The position numbers and the translations under genes are program-made. Of a stretch of DNA of 64,000 nt, positions 35,828-42,862 are shown piece after piece. Under the pieces are notes generated by a model. The model did no database searches and had not been told where the DNA came from. It was given only the letters and a program-made list of their open reading frames with translations. This stretch comes from Actinokineospora globicatena (GTDB lineage: Bacteria; Actinomycetota; Actinomycetes; Mycobacteriales; Pseudonocardiaceae): contig NZ_JAMTCR010000007.1 in assembly GCF_024171945.1 (NCBI RefSeq), positions 62,001 through 126,000 of the forward strand, given 5' to 3'. Position 1 is the first letter of the stretch; each line of letters starts with the position of its first letter.

Positions 35828-36217
35828 CTCAGCTCGATCACGACGTGAGCAACCGGGGTCCGTGCGCCCCCGCGATACCCATCGGATAACAGGGCAATGG
35901 CGTCGGGAGCAGCCGGTATTCGGCCCAGGAGACCCATTCCCGATAGCCCTCGCACGGGCATTCCCGCAGTACAGCGGCCGTGCGCGCCCCGCGGCCCTAC
36001 CGGCGAGCACGGCCGGGCAGGCTCCGGGATTGGCCTCGAATTGGCACTGCCGCCGAGACGAAATCCCCATCCGCGACAACGCCGCGTTCCCGCTGATCAG
36101 CACTGGCGGGGACGGCGGAAAGGCACGGCCACCGACCGGTCCACGACGGGGAGCGCCCAGCGAACGGGTGCCCCGCGTCCTCCGCCGCGGACCGGCTGGT
36201 TTCCGCCATCCACCCCA
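35828..36217. other. Gene-free stretch upstream of the MocR gene
   Basis: No convincing coding frame on either strand. Short repeats of GACCGGT and ACCGGCTGG occur toward the right end, close to the MocR promoter. Otherwise I see nothing of note. Confidence 0.4.
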
Positions 36218-36271
36218 GGACCAGTCCAATACGCCCCGAAGTGGACCGGTTTACCCGGGCCCCGGACCGGT
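36218..36271 (+). promoter_or_regulatory. GGACCRGT direct repeats, likely MocR binding sites
   Basis: GGACCAGT (36218) and two copies of GGACCGGT (36243, 36264) precede the MocR start; the last two are 21 nt apart, two helical turns. The middle copy reads GAAGTGGACC, similar to the AAAGTGG core reported for corynebacterial PdxR. The transcript seems leaderless. Confidence 0.45.
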
Positions 36272-36277
36272 ACCTTG

Positions 36278-37756
36278 ATGATCATGGACCGCCTCTCCGA
36301 CGCGCACGGCCTGGTTGAGCTGCTCGGCGACTGGACGACCGCGGGTGGTCCGCTCTACCGCAAGCTCGCGGGCGCGGTGGCCAAGTGCATCGAGGTGGGC
36401 GACCTGCCCGCGGGGGAACGCCTGCCGTCCGAGCGCGACCTGGCCAAGCTGCTCACCGTCAGCAGGGCCACCGTGGTCGCCGCCTACGACGACCTGCGCG
36501 GCAAGGGGCTGGTCGACAGCGTGCGCGGCAGCGGGACCAGGGTGAGCGCGCGGCCCAGGGTCAACGGCTCGCACGGGCGGGTGCCCGGCGGCCGGGCGAC
36601 GTCGATCTTCCAGCGGCTGGCCGACGGCCCCGGCCCGATCATCTCGCTGGCCATGGCGATAGAGCCCGCCGCGCCGGAACTGGCCGAGGTGTACCGGGAC
36701 CTGGCCGACAGCGGCGAACTGGGCGAGCTGATGAGCGACGTCGGCTACCACCCGCGCGGGTACCCCCCGCTGCGCACGGCCGTCGCCGCGCACTACACGG
36801 CGGTAGGCCTACCGACCGACCCCGACGAAGTGCTCATCACCACTGGTGCGCAACAAGTGATCGGGCTCGTCGCACAGATGTACTTGCGGCCAGGTAGCAC
36901 TGTCGTGGTGGAGTCACCGAGCTGGCCGGGGTGCCTGGACGTGTTCCGAGCCGCCGGGGCGCGACTGGTGGGGGTACCGCTCGACGAAGAGGGCGTGCGC
37001 GCGGACCGGCTGGCGGCGGTGTTCGCCGAAGAGCGGCCGGTCTTGGCCTACCTGATGCCGACCTTCCACAACCCGACCGGGCGGATGATGTCCACCGCGC
37101 GGCGAAGACGGGTCGCCGAACTGGCCGCCCGGTACAACGTGCCGGTCCTGGAGGACAACGCCTACAGCGGCTTCCACAGCCGCACCGGTGCCGCGCCGCC
37201 GCCGATCGGCGCGTTCGCCAGGGGCAACGCCGAGATCCTCAGCGTTGGCTCGGTCGCGAAGTCGGCGTGGGGTGGGCTGCGCATCGGCTGGGTGCGCGGA
37301 CCGTCGGCGATCGTGACCCGGCTCGCCCGCTACAAGGTCCGGGCCGACCTGGGCAGCCCGGTGCTCGACCAGGCGCTGACCGCGCACCTGCTGCCGCGCA
37401 TCGAGGAGATCACCGCGGCGCGCGCGGCGACCATGCGGGCGAGGCTCGACCACACGCGGACGCTGCTGGGCGAGCAGTTGCCGCAGTGGCGCTGGCAGAC
37501 CCCGGACGGCGGCTCGGCGCTGTGGGTAGAACTACCGGACACGAGCGCGCAGATCTTCGCCCAGGTCGCGCTGCGGCACGGGGTAGAGGCGGTGCCGGGC
37601 TCGGCGACCGACCCGACCGGCGCGCACGACAACCACATCCGGGTGCCGTTCACGTTCCCGATCGAGGTGATCACCGAGCTGGTCCGCAGGCTCGCCACCG
37701 CGTGGGCGGACCTGCAGCGGCACGGTCCCGTCACCGACACGCCCCCGGTCGTCTAG
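36278..37756 (+). CDS. MocR/PdxR-type GntR regulator with PLP aminotransferase domain
   Basis: This 492-residue protein fuses a GntR winged-helix domain (residues 20-90: GPLYRKLAGAVAKCIEVGDL, GERLPSERDLAKLLTVSRAT, LVDSVRGSGTRV) to a fold-type I aminotransferase domain. The PLP site is seen in TTGAQQVIGLVAQ, PTFHNPTGRMMS, VLEDNAYSGF and SVGSVAKSAWGGLRIGW, with the Schiff-base Lys in VAKSAW. Such proteins sense PLP and often amino acids. ATGs 36278 and 36284 are both possible. Its target may be itself or the downstream loci. Confidence 0.93.
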   Translation: MIMDRLSDAHGLVELLGDWTTAGGPLYRKLAGAVAKCIEVGDLPAGERLPSERDLAKLLTVSRATVVAAYDDLRGKGLVDSVRGSGTRVSARPRVNGSHGRVPGGRATSIFQRLADGPGPIISLAMAIEPAAPELAEVYRDLADSGELGELMSDVGYHPRGYPPLRTAVAAHYTAVGLPTDPDEVLITTGAQQVIGLVAQMYLRPGSTVVVESPSWPGCLDVFRAAGARLVGVPLDEEGVRADRLAAVFAEERPVLAYLMPTFHNPTGRMMSTARRRRVAELAARYNVPVLEDNAYSGFHSRTGAAPPPIGAFARGNAEILSVGSVAKSAWGGLRIGWVRGPSAIVTRLARYKVRADLGSPVLDQALTAHLLPRIEEITAARAATMRARLDHTRTLLGEQLPQWRWQTPDGGSALWVELPDTSAQIFAQVALRHGVEAVPGSATDPTGAHDNHIRVPFTFPIEVITELVRRLATAWADLQRHGPVTDTPPVV

Positions 37757-37804
37757 CCCCGCACGGCCGATATCGCCGAGGGGGCTAGACGCGAGCAGTC
37801 AGGC

Positions 37805-38395
37805 CTACCGGCGGATTCCGGCGATGGCGAGGTCTAGCAGCCGGGTGATGGTGGCAGGTTCGCGTTCCGCGGACAGGACGATCGCGTTCACCAGACGCAG
37901 CAGGTCGGCGATCGTGGCGTCAGCGTTGACCGCCTTGGCCTTCTGCGCGCGGCTGAGCAGCTTCTTACCCGTGTCGCGGACCTGGGCGTGCGCGCTCGTG
38001 AGCTCCTTGGCGCCCTCGGCCATGGCCAGGAACTTGGCCAGGCCCAGGTTGGCGGTGAAGTGCCGCACGAGGGTGCGCAGCCAGGTGATCAGCGCGTCGC
38101 CGGGGTCGGCCGCGCTCACCAGCGGCGCGGTCTCGGCGACCAGTGCCTCCACCCGGTCGTGGAAGACGATGTCGAGCAGGATGAGCCGGGTCGGGTAGTG
38201 CCGGTAGAGGGTCGCCGAGCCGAGACCGGCGCGCCGCGAGATCTCCTCGAGGGAGGCGTCGGCGCCCTGTTCGGCGACCACCACCCCGGCGGCGACCCGC
38301 AGCTTCTCGTGGTTGCGCTTGGCGTGCGCCCGCATCCCCTTCTCGAGCTCGGGGTCCTCGACCGGGGCTTGCTGCGGGGCTGGCTTGGACGCCAC
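37805..38395 (-). CDS. TetR/AcrR family regulator, divergent from the trp-like operon
   Basis: This 196-residue repressor has the helix-turn-helix at about residues 30-75 (VAAGVVVAEQGADASLEEIS, RRAGLGSATLYRHYPTR) and a TetR C-terminal domain with TRLLDLAIAGIRR at the end. It sits head-to-head with the trp-like operon, across a 380-bp region with two inverted repeats, so it is the leading candidate to control that operon. Its ligand might be a product of the pathway; that is inference. Confidence 0.92.
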   Translation of the reverse strand: MASKPAPQQAPVEDPELEKGMRAHAKRNHEKLRVAAGVVVAEQGADASLEEISRRAGLGSATLYRHYPTRLILLDIVFHDRVEALVAETAPLVSAADPGDALITWLRTLVRHFTANLGLAKFLAMAEGAKELTSAHAQVRDTGKKLLSRAQKAKAVNADATIADLLRLVNAIVLSAEREPATITRLLDLAIAGIRR

Positions 38396-38474
38396 TGGGG
38401 TCCCTCCGTCGCGCGTTCTCGCGGGGTTGTCCCCCGCATCCTACCGGGCCGTCAACGGGGTGGTGCCCCGAGCG

Positions 38475-38518
38475 GTGGTCGAACCACTGGCGGTAAAGTC
38501 CTAATTGTCCTCTTAGGA
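38475..38518. promoter_or_regulatory. Operator candidates in the TetR/trp-like divergent region
   Basis: GTGGT-CGA-ACCAC (38475-38487) and TCCTAA-N8-TTAGGA (38499-38518) are two perfect-arm inverted repeats. The second ends inside the AGGAGG ribosome-binding site of the leader ORF, so a bound regulator would block that transcript. Confidence 0.5.
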
Positions 38519-38526
38519 GGAAGCCG

Positions 38527-38619
38527 GTGACGGGTCGGTGGGTGGAAACCACGCCCATTCCCGACTCCCGCCCAGCTGGGCGACACCCGATCAGGCGAGT
38601 CCGGCACCGCGGGTGGTGA
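38527..38619 (+). CDS. Possible 30-residue leader peptide before the trp-like operon
   Basis: A short frame starts at GTG 38527, six nt after a perfect AGGAGG, among the best ribosome-binding sites in the window, and stops at TGA 38617-38619. The peptide has Trp at position 5 and as its last residue (ending RRVRHRGW), with many Arg and Pro. Three hairpins follow it. This is the layout of an attenuation leader, but only two Trp codons are present and not adjacent, so control by Trp is speculative. Confidence 0.4.
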   Translation: MTGRWVETTPIPDSRPAGRHPIRRVRHRGW

Positions 38620-38643
38620 CGACCGGTGGGCACCGGGCGAATC

Positions 38644-38699
38644 TGGGTAGCCCGTACCCATGCCCGCCTCGGGCACCGGGCCTAGCTTGGACAGCCCGG
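38644..38699 (+). promoter_or_regulatory. Three consecutive hairpins, possible attenuator
   Basis: TGGGTA-GCCCG-TACCCA, TGCCCG-CCT-CGGGCA and CCGGGC-N12-GCCCGG follow each other without gaps, 25-80 nt after the leader ORF stop. GGGCACCGGGC occurs twice (about 38629 and 38671), allowing alternative pairing. No T-tract follows. Confidence 0.4.
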
Positions 38700-38778
38700 C
38701 GGTCGGTGGGTCCGTCGGGGTGTCCACTGTGGAGACCGCGCCCGGGGTCCGCGCGGCGAGCGGGAGAGTAGGTCGTGC

Positions 38779-39045
38779 GTGAGCGGAGTGCCCGGCGGTG
38801 CGCGGACGATCGAGGCCGTCACGCGGTTCGTGCTCGAGCGGTTCCTGCCTGACGTACCAGCCGACGAACTGGACCCCGACCTGGACCTGGTGGCGGCCGG
38901 GGTACTCGACAGCCTCGGGGTGCTGCGGCTGCTCACCTGGCTGCAGGACACCTACGACGTGCCGGTGCACGAGGTGGACCTGGTGGAGCTGCGGTCGGTT
39001 CGCGCGGTCGCGCGGCTCGCCGAGACCCCGGTACGGGCAGGCTGA
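38779..39045 (+). CDS. Acyl/peptidyl carrier protein
   Basis: This 88-residue protein is a free-standing phosphopantetheine carrier. Ser45 in VLDSLGVLRLLTWLQ is the attachment site, with helix 2 following; the last helix is SVRAVARLAE. It would hold an acyl or aminoacyl group as a thioester for the enzymes encoded downstream. It is the first large gene of the operon, ends one nt before the ATG of the TrpD-like gene, and no adenylation or acyltransferase enzyme is encoded nearby to load it. GTG 38779 follows GGGAGAG; GTG 38788 is possible. Confidence 0.85.
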   Translation: MSGVPGGARTIEAVTRFVLERFLPDVPADELDPDLDLVAAGVLDSLGVLRLLTWLQDTYDVPVHEVDLVELRSVRAVARLAETPVRAG

Positions 39046-39046
39046 C

Positions 39047-40054
39047 ATGCCCGGGATGTCCACGGCGACGGCTCTGCTGACAGGGCTAACTCACCGGGCA
39101 GAGCCGGTAGGGGTACCGCAGTGGAGTGCGTTCCTGCACAGGTTGACCCGCGGGCGGTTGGCCACAGGCGAGGCCGCTGCGGTGTTGGCGTCGTTGTCGA
39201 CGACCATGCCGGACCCGGGGACGCTGGCCGCGCTGTTCGACGCCGCGCACGACCGCGGTGGCGAGGACGCGGTGGACTACCCGGGGGCGGTGAACATCGT
39301 CGGCACCGGTGGCGGTCCGCGCACGGTGAACATCTCCACCGCGGCGGCCATAGTGGCCGCGGCGATGGGAGTGCGAGTCGTCAAGACAGGGTCACCTGGC
39401 CGCTCGAGCCAATCTGGTTCCTTTGACGTGCTCGGCGGTGCGCGGGTGCGATTGGCCGGTTCGCATACCGAGTTGGCGGACATGCTGGACCGGTTCGGCG
39501 TGGGGTTCGCCGGGTTCTTCGTCTACCCGGTCGAGGTGCCGCTGCTAGTGGCCGAGATCGTGCCGCTGGACCTGCGGGTCTTAGGGCGGTTCGTCAACAC
39601 GGTAGGGCCGTTCTTGGCGCGGCTGTCGGTGTCGGCGCAGCTGACCGGGGTGTCGCGGCCGGACGACCTGCCCGCGTTGCGGACGCTGGCGGAGCGGCGA
39701 GTGGGGCAGCGGACGTGGCTGTGCCACAACGCGACCGGGGTGGACGAACTGGTCAGCTTCGCGGCGAACTGGGTGCACGAGGGCGGGTCAGGGCGCGGGC
39801 TGCGATTGGAGCCGTCCGGGAGGGGGGCGGTGGCCGACCTCGCGCCGGGGCCGGACCCGGTGGCGGACCTGCGGTCAGTGCTGTCGGGGCGGGCGCGGGC
39901 GACGACGGTCGAGACGGTGTGCCTGAACGCGGCGGCGTTGGCGGTGTTGTCCGGGGCGACCACCGACTGGGGACGGGCGCGCTACGACGCGACCGAGGTG
40001 GTGCGCGGTGGTGCCGCGCTCGCCTTGTTGGACCGGTTGGGCGGCGATGGCTGA
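39047..40054 (+). CDS. Anthranilate phosphoribosyltransferase-like protein (TrpD homologue)
   Basis: This 335-residue protein has the TrpD fold. The PRPP loop is VNIVGTGGGPRTVNISTAAA (residues 83-102), close to the canonical GTGGDG-NIST. The next motif, normally KHGNRSVSS, reads KTGSPGRSSQSGSFDVL, and Asp233-Glu234 (ATGVDELVSF) match the metal-binding DE pair. So PRPP transfer is likely but the acceptor pocket differs from that for anthranilate. It contains a TTA codon (39581). It overlaps the following small ORF by eight nt. Confidence 0.83.
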   Translation: MPGMSTATALLTGLTHRAEPVGVPQWSAFLHRLTRGRLATGEAAAVLASLSTTMPDPGTLAALFDAAHDRGGEDAVDYPGAVNIVGTGGGPRTVNISTAAAIVAAAMGVRVVKTGSPGRSSQSGSFDVLGGARVRLAGSHTELADMLDRFGVGFAGFFVYPVEVPLLVAEIVPLDLRVLGRFVNTVGPFLARLSVSAQLTGVSRPDDLPALRTLAERRVGQRTWLCHNATGVDELVSFAANWVHEGGSGRGLRLEPSGRGAVADLAPGPDPVADLRSVLSGRARATTVETVCLNAAALAVLSGATTDWGRARYDATEVVRGGAALALLDRLGGDG

Positions 40055-40196
40055 GCCGACCACCCACACAGCGGCAGGCAGGGCTACCGACGGCGACCGC
40101 GCGCTGATCGGAAATGACCTGGTCGTGGACCTGTGTCGCGGCCCGTGGCCGCGCAAGCTGGGCGGAAGCGACCAACACCTTGGAGCCGTCCGATGA
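40047..40196 (+). CDS. 49-residue peptide of unknown role, coupled to both neighbours
   Basis: A small frame fills the whole gap between the TrpD-like and TrpB-like genes. Its ATG (40047) overlaps the upstream stop by eight nt, and its TGA overlaps the ATG of the TrpB-like gene (ATGA). The peptide begins MAEPTTHTAAGRATDGDRAL and has a C-terminal part with one Cys and one Trp (VVDLCRGPWPRKLGG). GC at third positions is about 75 percent, lower than most genes here. It may be a precursor or scaffold peptide, a small subunit, or merely a translational bridge. It matches no family I know. Confidence 0.5.
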   Translation: MAEPTTHTAAGRATDGDRALIGNDLVVDLCRGPWPRKLGGSDQHLGAVR

Positions 40197-41548
40197 ACCA
40201 CCGTGTGCAGTTCCCGCTCGGCGCCGCGGACATCCCGCGCGCTTGGTACAACATCGCCGCCGACTTGCCCGACCTCGCGCCGCCCAGACACCCCGCGTCC
40301 GGTAGGGCTATCACGCCCGATGACTTGCTCGCGATCGTGCCCGAGGAGTTGGCGCGGCAGGAGTTGACGCTCGACCGCGAGGTGGAGATCCCCGAGCCGG
40401 TGCGGCAGCTCTATGCGCGATGGCGGCCCTCTCCCCTGATCCGCGCGCATGGGCTTGAGCGGTCGCTGGGTACACCCGCACGGATCTACTACAAGTACGA
40501 AGGCGTTAGTCCTACCGGCAGCCACAAGCCCAACACGGCGATCGCTCAGGCCTACTACAACAAGCAGGCGGGGATCACGAAGCTGGCTACCGAGACCGGC
40601 GCGGGTCAATGGGGGTCGTCTCTAGCGCTAGCGGGTGCGTTGTTCGACTTGGACGTCAGTGTCTACATGGTGCGGCTCAGCTTCGACCAGAAGCCCTACC
40701 GCCAGATGTTGATGCAGACCTACGGCGCCCGGTGTGTGGCCAGTCCTAGCACCGAGACCGAGACGGGTAGGGCGATCCTGGCTAGGGACCCCGACTCCCC
40801 CGGCAGTCTCGGGATCGCGTCTTCGGAGGCGGTGGAGGTAGCCGCCAACGACCCGACGACGAACTACGCGTGCGGCAGCGTCCTCAACCACGTGTTGCTG
40901 CACCAGACGGTGATCGGGCAAGAGGCGATCGCCCAGTTCGCGCTGGCAGACGACTACCCGGACGTGGTGGTGGGGTGCGCGGGCGGCGGCAGCAACCTCG
41001 GTGGTCTGGCTTTCCCGTTCCTCGGCGAGCAGCTGCGCGGGGGTAAGCCTGTCCACGTGATCGCGGCCGAGCCCGCCTCGTGTCCGTCGATGACGCGAGG
41101 GACGCTTGCATACGACTTCGGTGACACGGCTGGGTTCACGCCTCTCTTGCGTATGTACACCCTGGGTCACGGCTTCATTCCGCCGCCACTACACGCCGGT
41201 GGTTTGCGCTACCACGGCATGGCGCCTCTAGTGAGCGAGGCCGTAGCCCAGGGGTTGATCGACCCGGTCGCGGTAACGCAAACGGCGTGCTTCGCGGCTG
41301 GGGTCCGGTTCGCGCGGACGGAGGGGATCGTTCCCGCCCCGGAGTCCACGCACGCCGTAGAGGTCGCGATCCGCGAAGCGTTGCGGTGTCGGGAAGAGGG
41401 CATCGGCCGGACGATCCTGTTCGGGTTGTCGGGGCACGGGCACTTCGACCTGTCCGCGTACGAGGACTACCTCTCGGGCACCTTGCGGGACGGGGAGTTC
41501 GACCCGGGCAAGATGACCGCCGCGCTGGCCGAGTTGCCGGATGTCTGA
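40193..41548 (+). CDS. Tryptophan synthase beta-like protein (TrpB2 type)
   Basis: This 451-residue PLP enzyme has the longer N-terminus of TrpB2 proteins (FPLGAADIPRAWYNIAADLP). The Schiff-base Lys112 is in GVSPTGSHKPNTAIAQ, the Glu134 general acid-base region in LATETGAGQWGSSLA, the phosphate loop in GCAGGGSNLGGLAFPF, and ILFGLSGHGHFDL near the end. TrpB2 enzymes work without TrpA, and no trpA is in the window. It could join indole or a related nucleophile to serine. It is coupled on both sides (overlaps the small ORF and the TrpF-like gene). Confidence 0.88.
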   Translation: MNHRVQFPLGAADIPRAWYNIAADLPDLAPPRHPASGRAITPDDLLAIVPEELARQELTLDREVEIPEPVRQLYARWRPSPLIRAHGLERSLGTPARIYYKYEGVSPTGSHKPNTAIAQAYYNKQAGITKLATETGAGQWGSSLALAGALFDLDVSVYMVRLSFDQKPYRQMLMQTYGARCVASPSTETETGRAILARDPDSPGSLGIASSEAVEVAANDPTTNYACGSVLNHVLLHQTVIGQEAIAQFALADDYPDVVVGCAGGGSNLGGLAFPFLGEQLRGGKPVHVIAAEPASCPSMTRGTLAYDFGDTAGFTPLLRMYTLGHGFIPPPLHAGGLRYHGMAPLVSEAVAQGLIDPVAVTQTACFAAGVRFARTEGIVPAPESTHAVEVAIREALRCREEGIGRTILFGLSGHGHFDLSAYEDYLSGTLRDGEFDPGKMTAALAELPDV

Positions 41549-42179
41549 GGTGCTCGTGAAGGTCTGCGGCGCCACCCGCGCCGCAGACCTCACCGCGCTG
41601 CACGGCGTCGACCTTGTCGGGTTGTGGTGGGGTGTTCGGGGCGGTCACGCGGACCTCTCGCGGTCGGCGTTCGTCGAACTGGCCGCGCGCGGTGGACCGG
41701 AGCCGGTGATGGTGACCTTCGCTGATGACGTAAGCGAGCTCGCACGGGCTAGCGGAGTCCGGTGGATCCAACTGCACGGGTTCCAGTCACCCAAGACGGT
41801 TGGAGAACTCAAGGAGGCAGGGCTAACTGTGGTGAAAGCCCTGCACTTCCAGGATGGGACGTGTGTGGAAGGCCCGCTGGTGGGTGCGTACGAGCGTGCG
41901 GGGGCGGATATGTTCGTGCTCGACCAGGTAGGGCCAGATGGGACGTTGGGCAGTACGGGCCAGGTCTTGTCGGAGTCTGCGGTCCTGGGGATCGCGGACC
42001 GGCTAAGCCAGCCGTTCTTGCTGTCTGGCGGAGTCAGCCCTCACAACGCCGATGCGTTCCGCGCGGTGCGGCGGCACCCTAGGTTCGCGGGCGTGGACGT
42101 CGACACCGGCTGTCGCGACCGCCGGGGGCGGATAGACCGCGACCGGGTTGGTGCCTTGGTGGCCGGGTGGCGACGATGA
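41541..42179 (+). CDS. Phosphoribosylanthranilate isomerase-like protein (TrpF homologue)
   Basis: This 212-residue TIM-barrel protein keeps the TrpF catalytic pair: Cys in LVKVCGATRAADL and Asp in MFVLDQVGPDGTLGSTGQV. Later marks are FLLSGGVSPHNADAFRAV and GVDVDTGCRDRRGRID, where the usual SSGVE reads DTGCR. It would perform an Amadori rearrangement of the phosphoribosylamine made by the TrpD-like enzyme. It overlaps the TrpB-like gene by eight nt and the TrpC-like gene by four. Confidence 0.83.
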   Translation: MSEVLVKVCGATRAADLTALHGVDLVGLWWGVRGGHADLSRSAFVELAARGGPEPVMVTFADDVSELARASGVRWIQLHGFQSPKTVGELKEAGLTVVKALHFQDGTCVEGPLVGAYERAGADMFVLDQVGPDGTLGSTGQVLSESAVLGIADRLSQPFLLSGGVSPHNADAFRAVRRHPRFAGVDVDTGCRDRRGRIDRDRVGALVAGWRR

Positions 42180-42862
42180 GCCGGTTCATCCAGGCCGTGT
42201 TGGGCGCGTCGATCCCGGTGATCCCCGAGGTGAAGGTCCGGGCGGCCGATGGGGTGTCATTGGTCGGCGAGCGGTCCCCGGTGGCGATCGCAGCGGCTTA
42301 CAAGGAGGCGGGCGCGGGCTGCCTGTCGGTGGTGACGGGCCGCTGGTTCGGCGGTGACCTGCGGTTGCTGGCCGACATCACCGCGCGGTGCGACCTACCG
42401 GTGCTGCAGAAGGACTTCTTGACTAGAGAGGCGCAACTAGACCAGGCGTGTGAACTCGGCGCGGCGGCGGTACTGCTAACAGCGGCGCTCCTACCACGGC
42501 GGGTGCTGGCGACTCTGGTCGACAAGGCGTTGGTGTTAGGGCTGACGCCGTTCGTTGAGGTGGTGAGCGAGACGGAGATCGCGGCCGTACCGCACGCGAG
42601 CGACTGCGTGATCGCAGTGAACAACAAGGACATCCAGGTTCGCGAACAGGGCCCAGCTGATCTCAGTCGTAGCGAGCGCCTGCTGCCCGCGGTCCAGGCG
42701 ACTGGGTGCCGCGCGCCGGTCAGTGCGAGCGGCATCGACCACCCGGCGCAGGCGACCCGGCTGGTGCGGGCCGGGTTCGCGGCGGTGCTGGTCGGCACGG
42801 GGTTGTTGCGCTCGCCCGATCCCGCGACGTGGTTGTCCCGGCTCGCCGGGGCGCCGAGGTGA
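42176..42862 (+). CDS. Indole-3-glycerol-phosphate synthase-like protein (TrpC homologue)
   Basis: This 228-residue TIM-barrel protein keeps most TrpC catalytic positions: Glu and Lys in IPEVKVRAADG, Lys in VLQKDFLTREAQ, Glu in PFVEVVSETE and Asn in IAVNNKDIQV. In the last conserved block, normally SESGI, it reads SASGID, so one active-site Glu is Ala. It would close a ring with loss of carboxylate and water. The barrel is about 30 residues shorter at the N-terminus than typical TrpC. A TTA codon lies at 42536. Confidence 0.83.
   Translation: MSRFIQAVLGASIPVIPEVKVRAADGVSLVGERSPVAIAAAYKEAGAGCLSVVTGRWFGGDLRLLADITARCDLPVLQKDFLTREAQLDQACELGAAAVLLTAALLPRRVLATLVDKALVLGLTPFVEVVSETEIAAVPHASDCVIAVNNKDIQVREQGPADLSRSERLLPAVQATGCRAPVSASGIDHPAQATRLVRAGFAAVLVGTGLLRSPDPATWLSRLAGAPR

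Noticed and set aside
35828-36229. N-terminal extension of the Pro/Ala-rich protein
   Set aside because: The frame is open to 36229, but the residues lack the composition of the rest and the stretch contains no good start with a ribosome-binding site.
38527-38700. T-box riboswitch in the leader of the trp-like operon
   Set aside because: The conserved T-box sequence AGGGTGGNACCGCG is not present; only partial GGGTGG-like strings occur.
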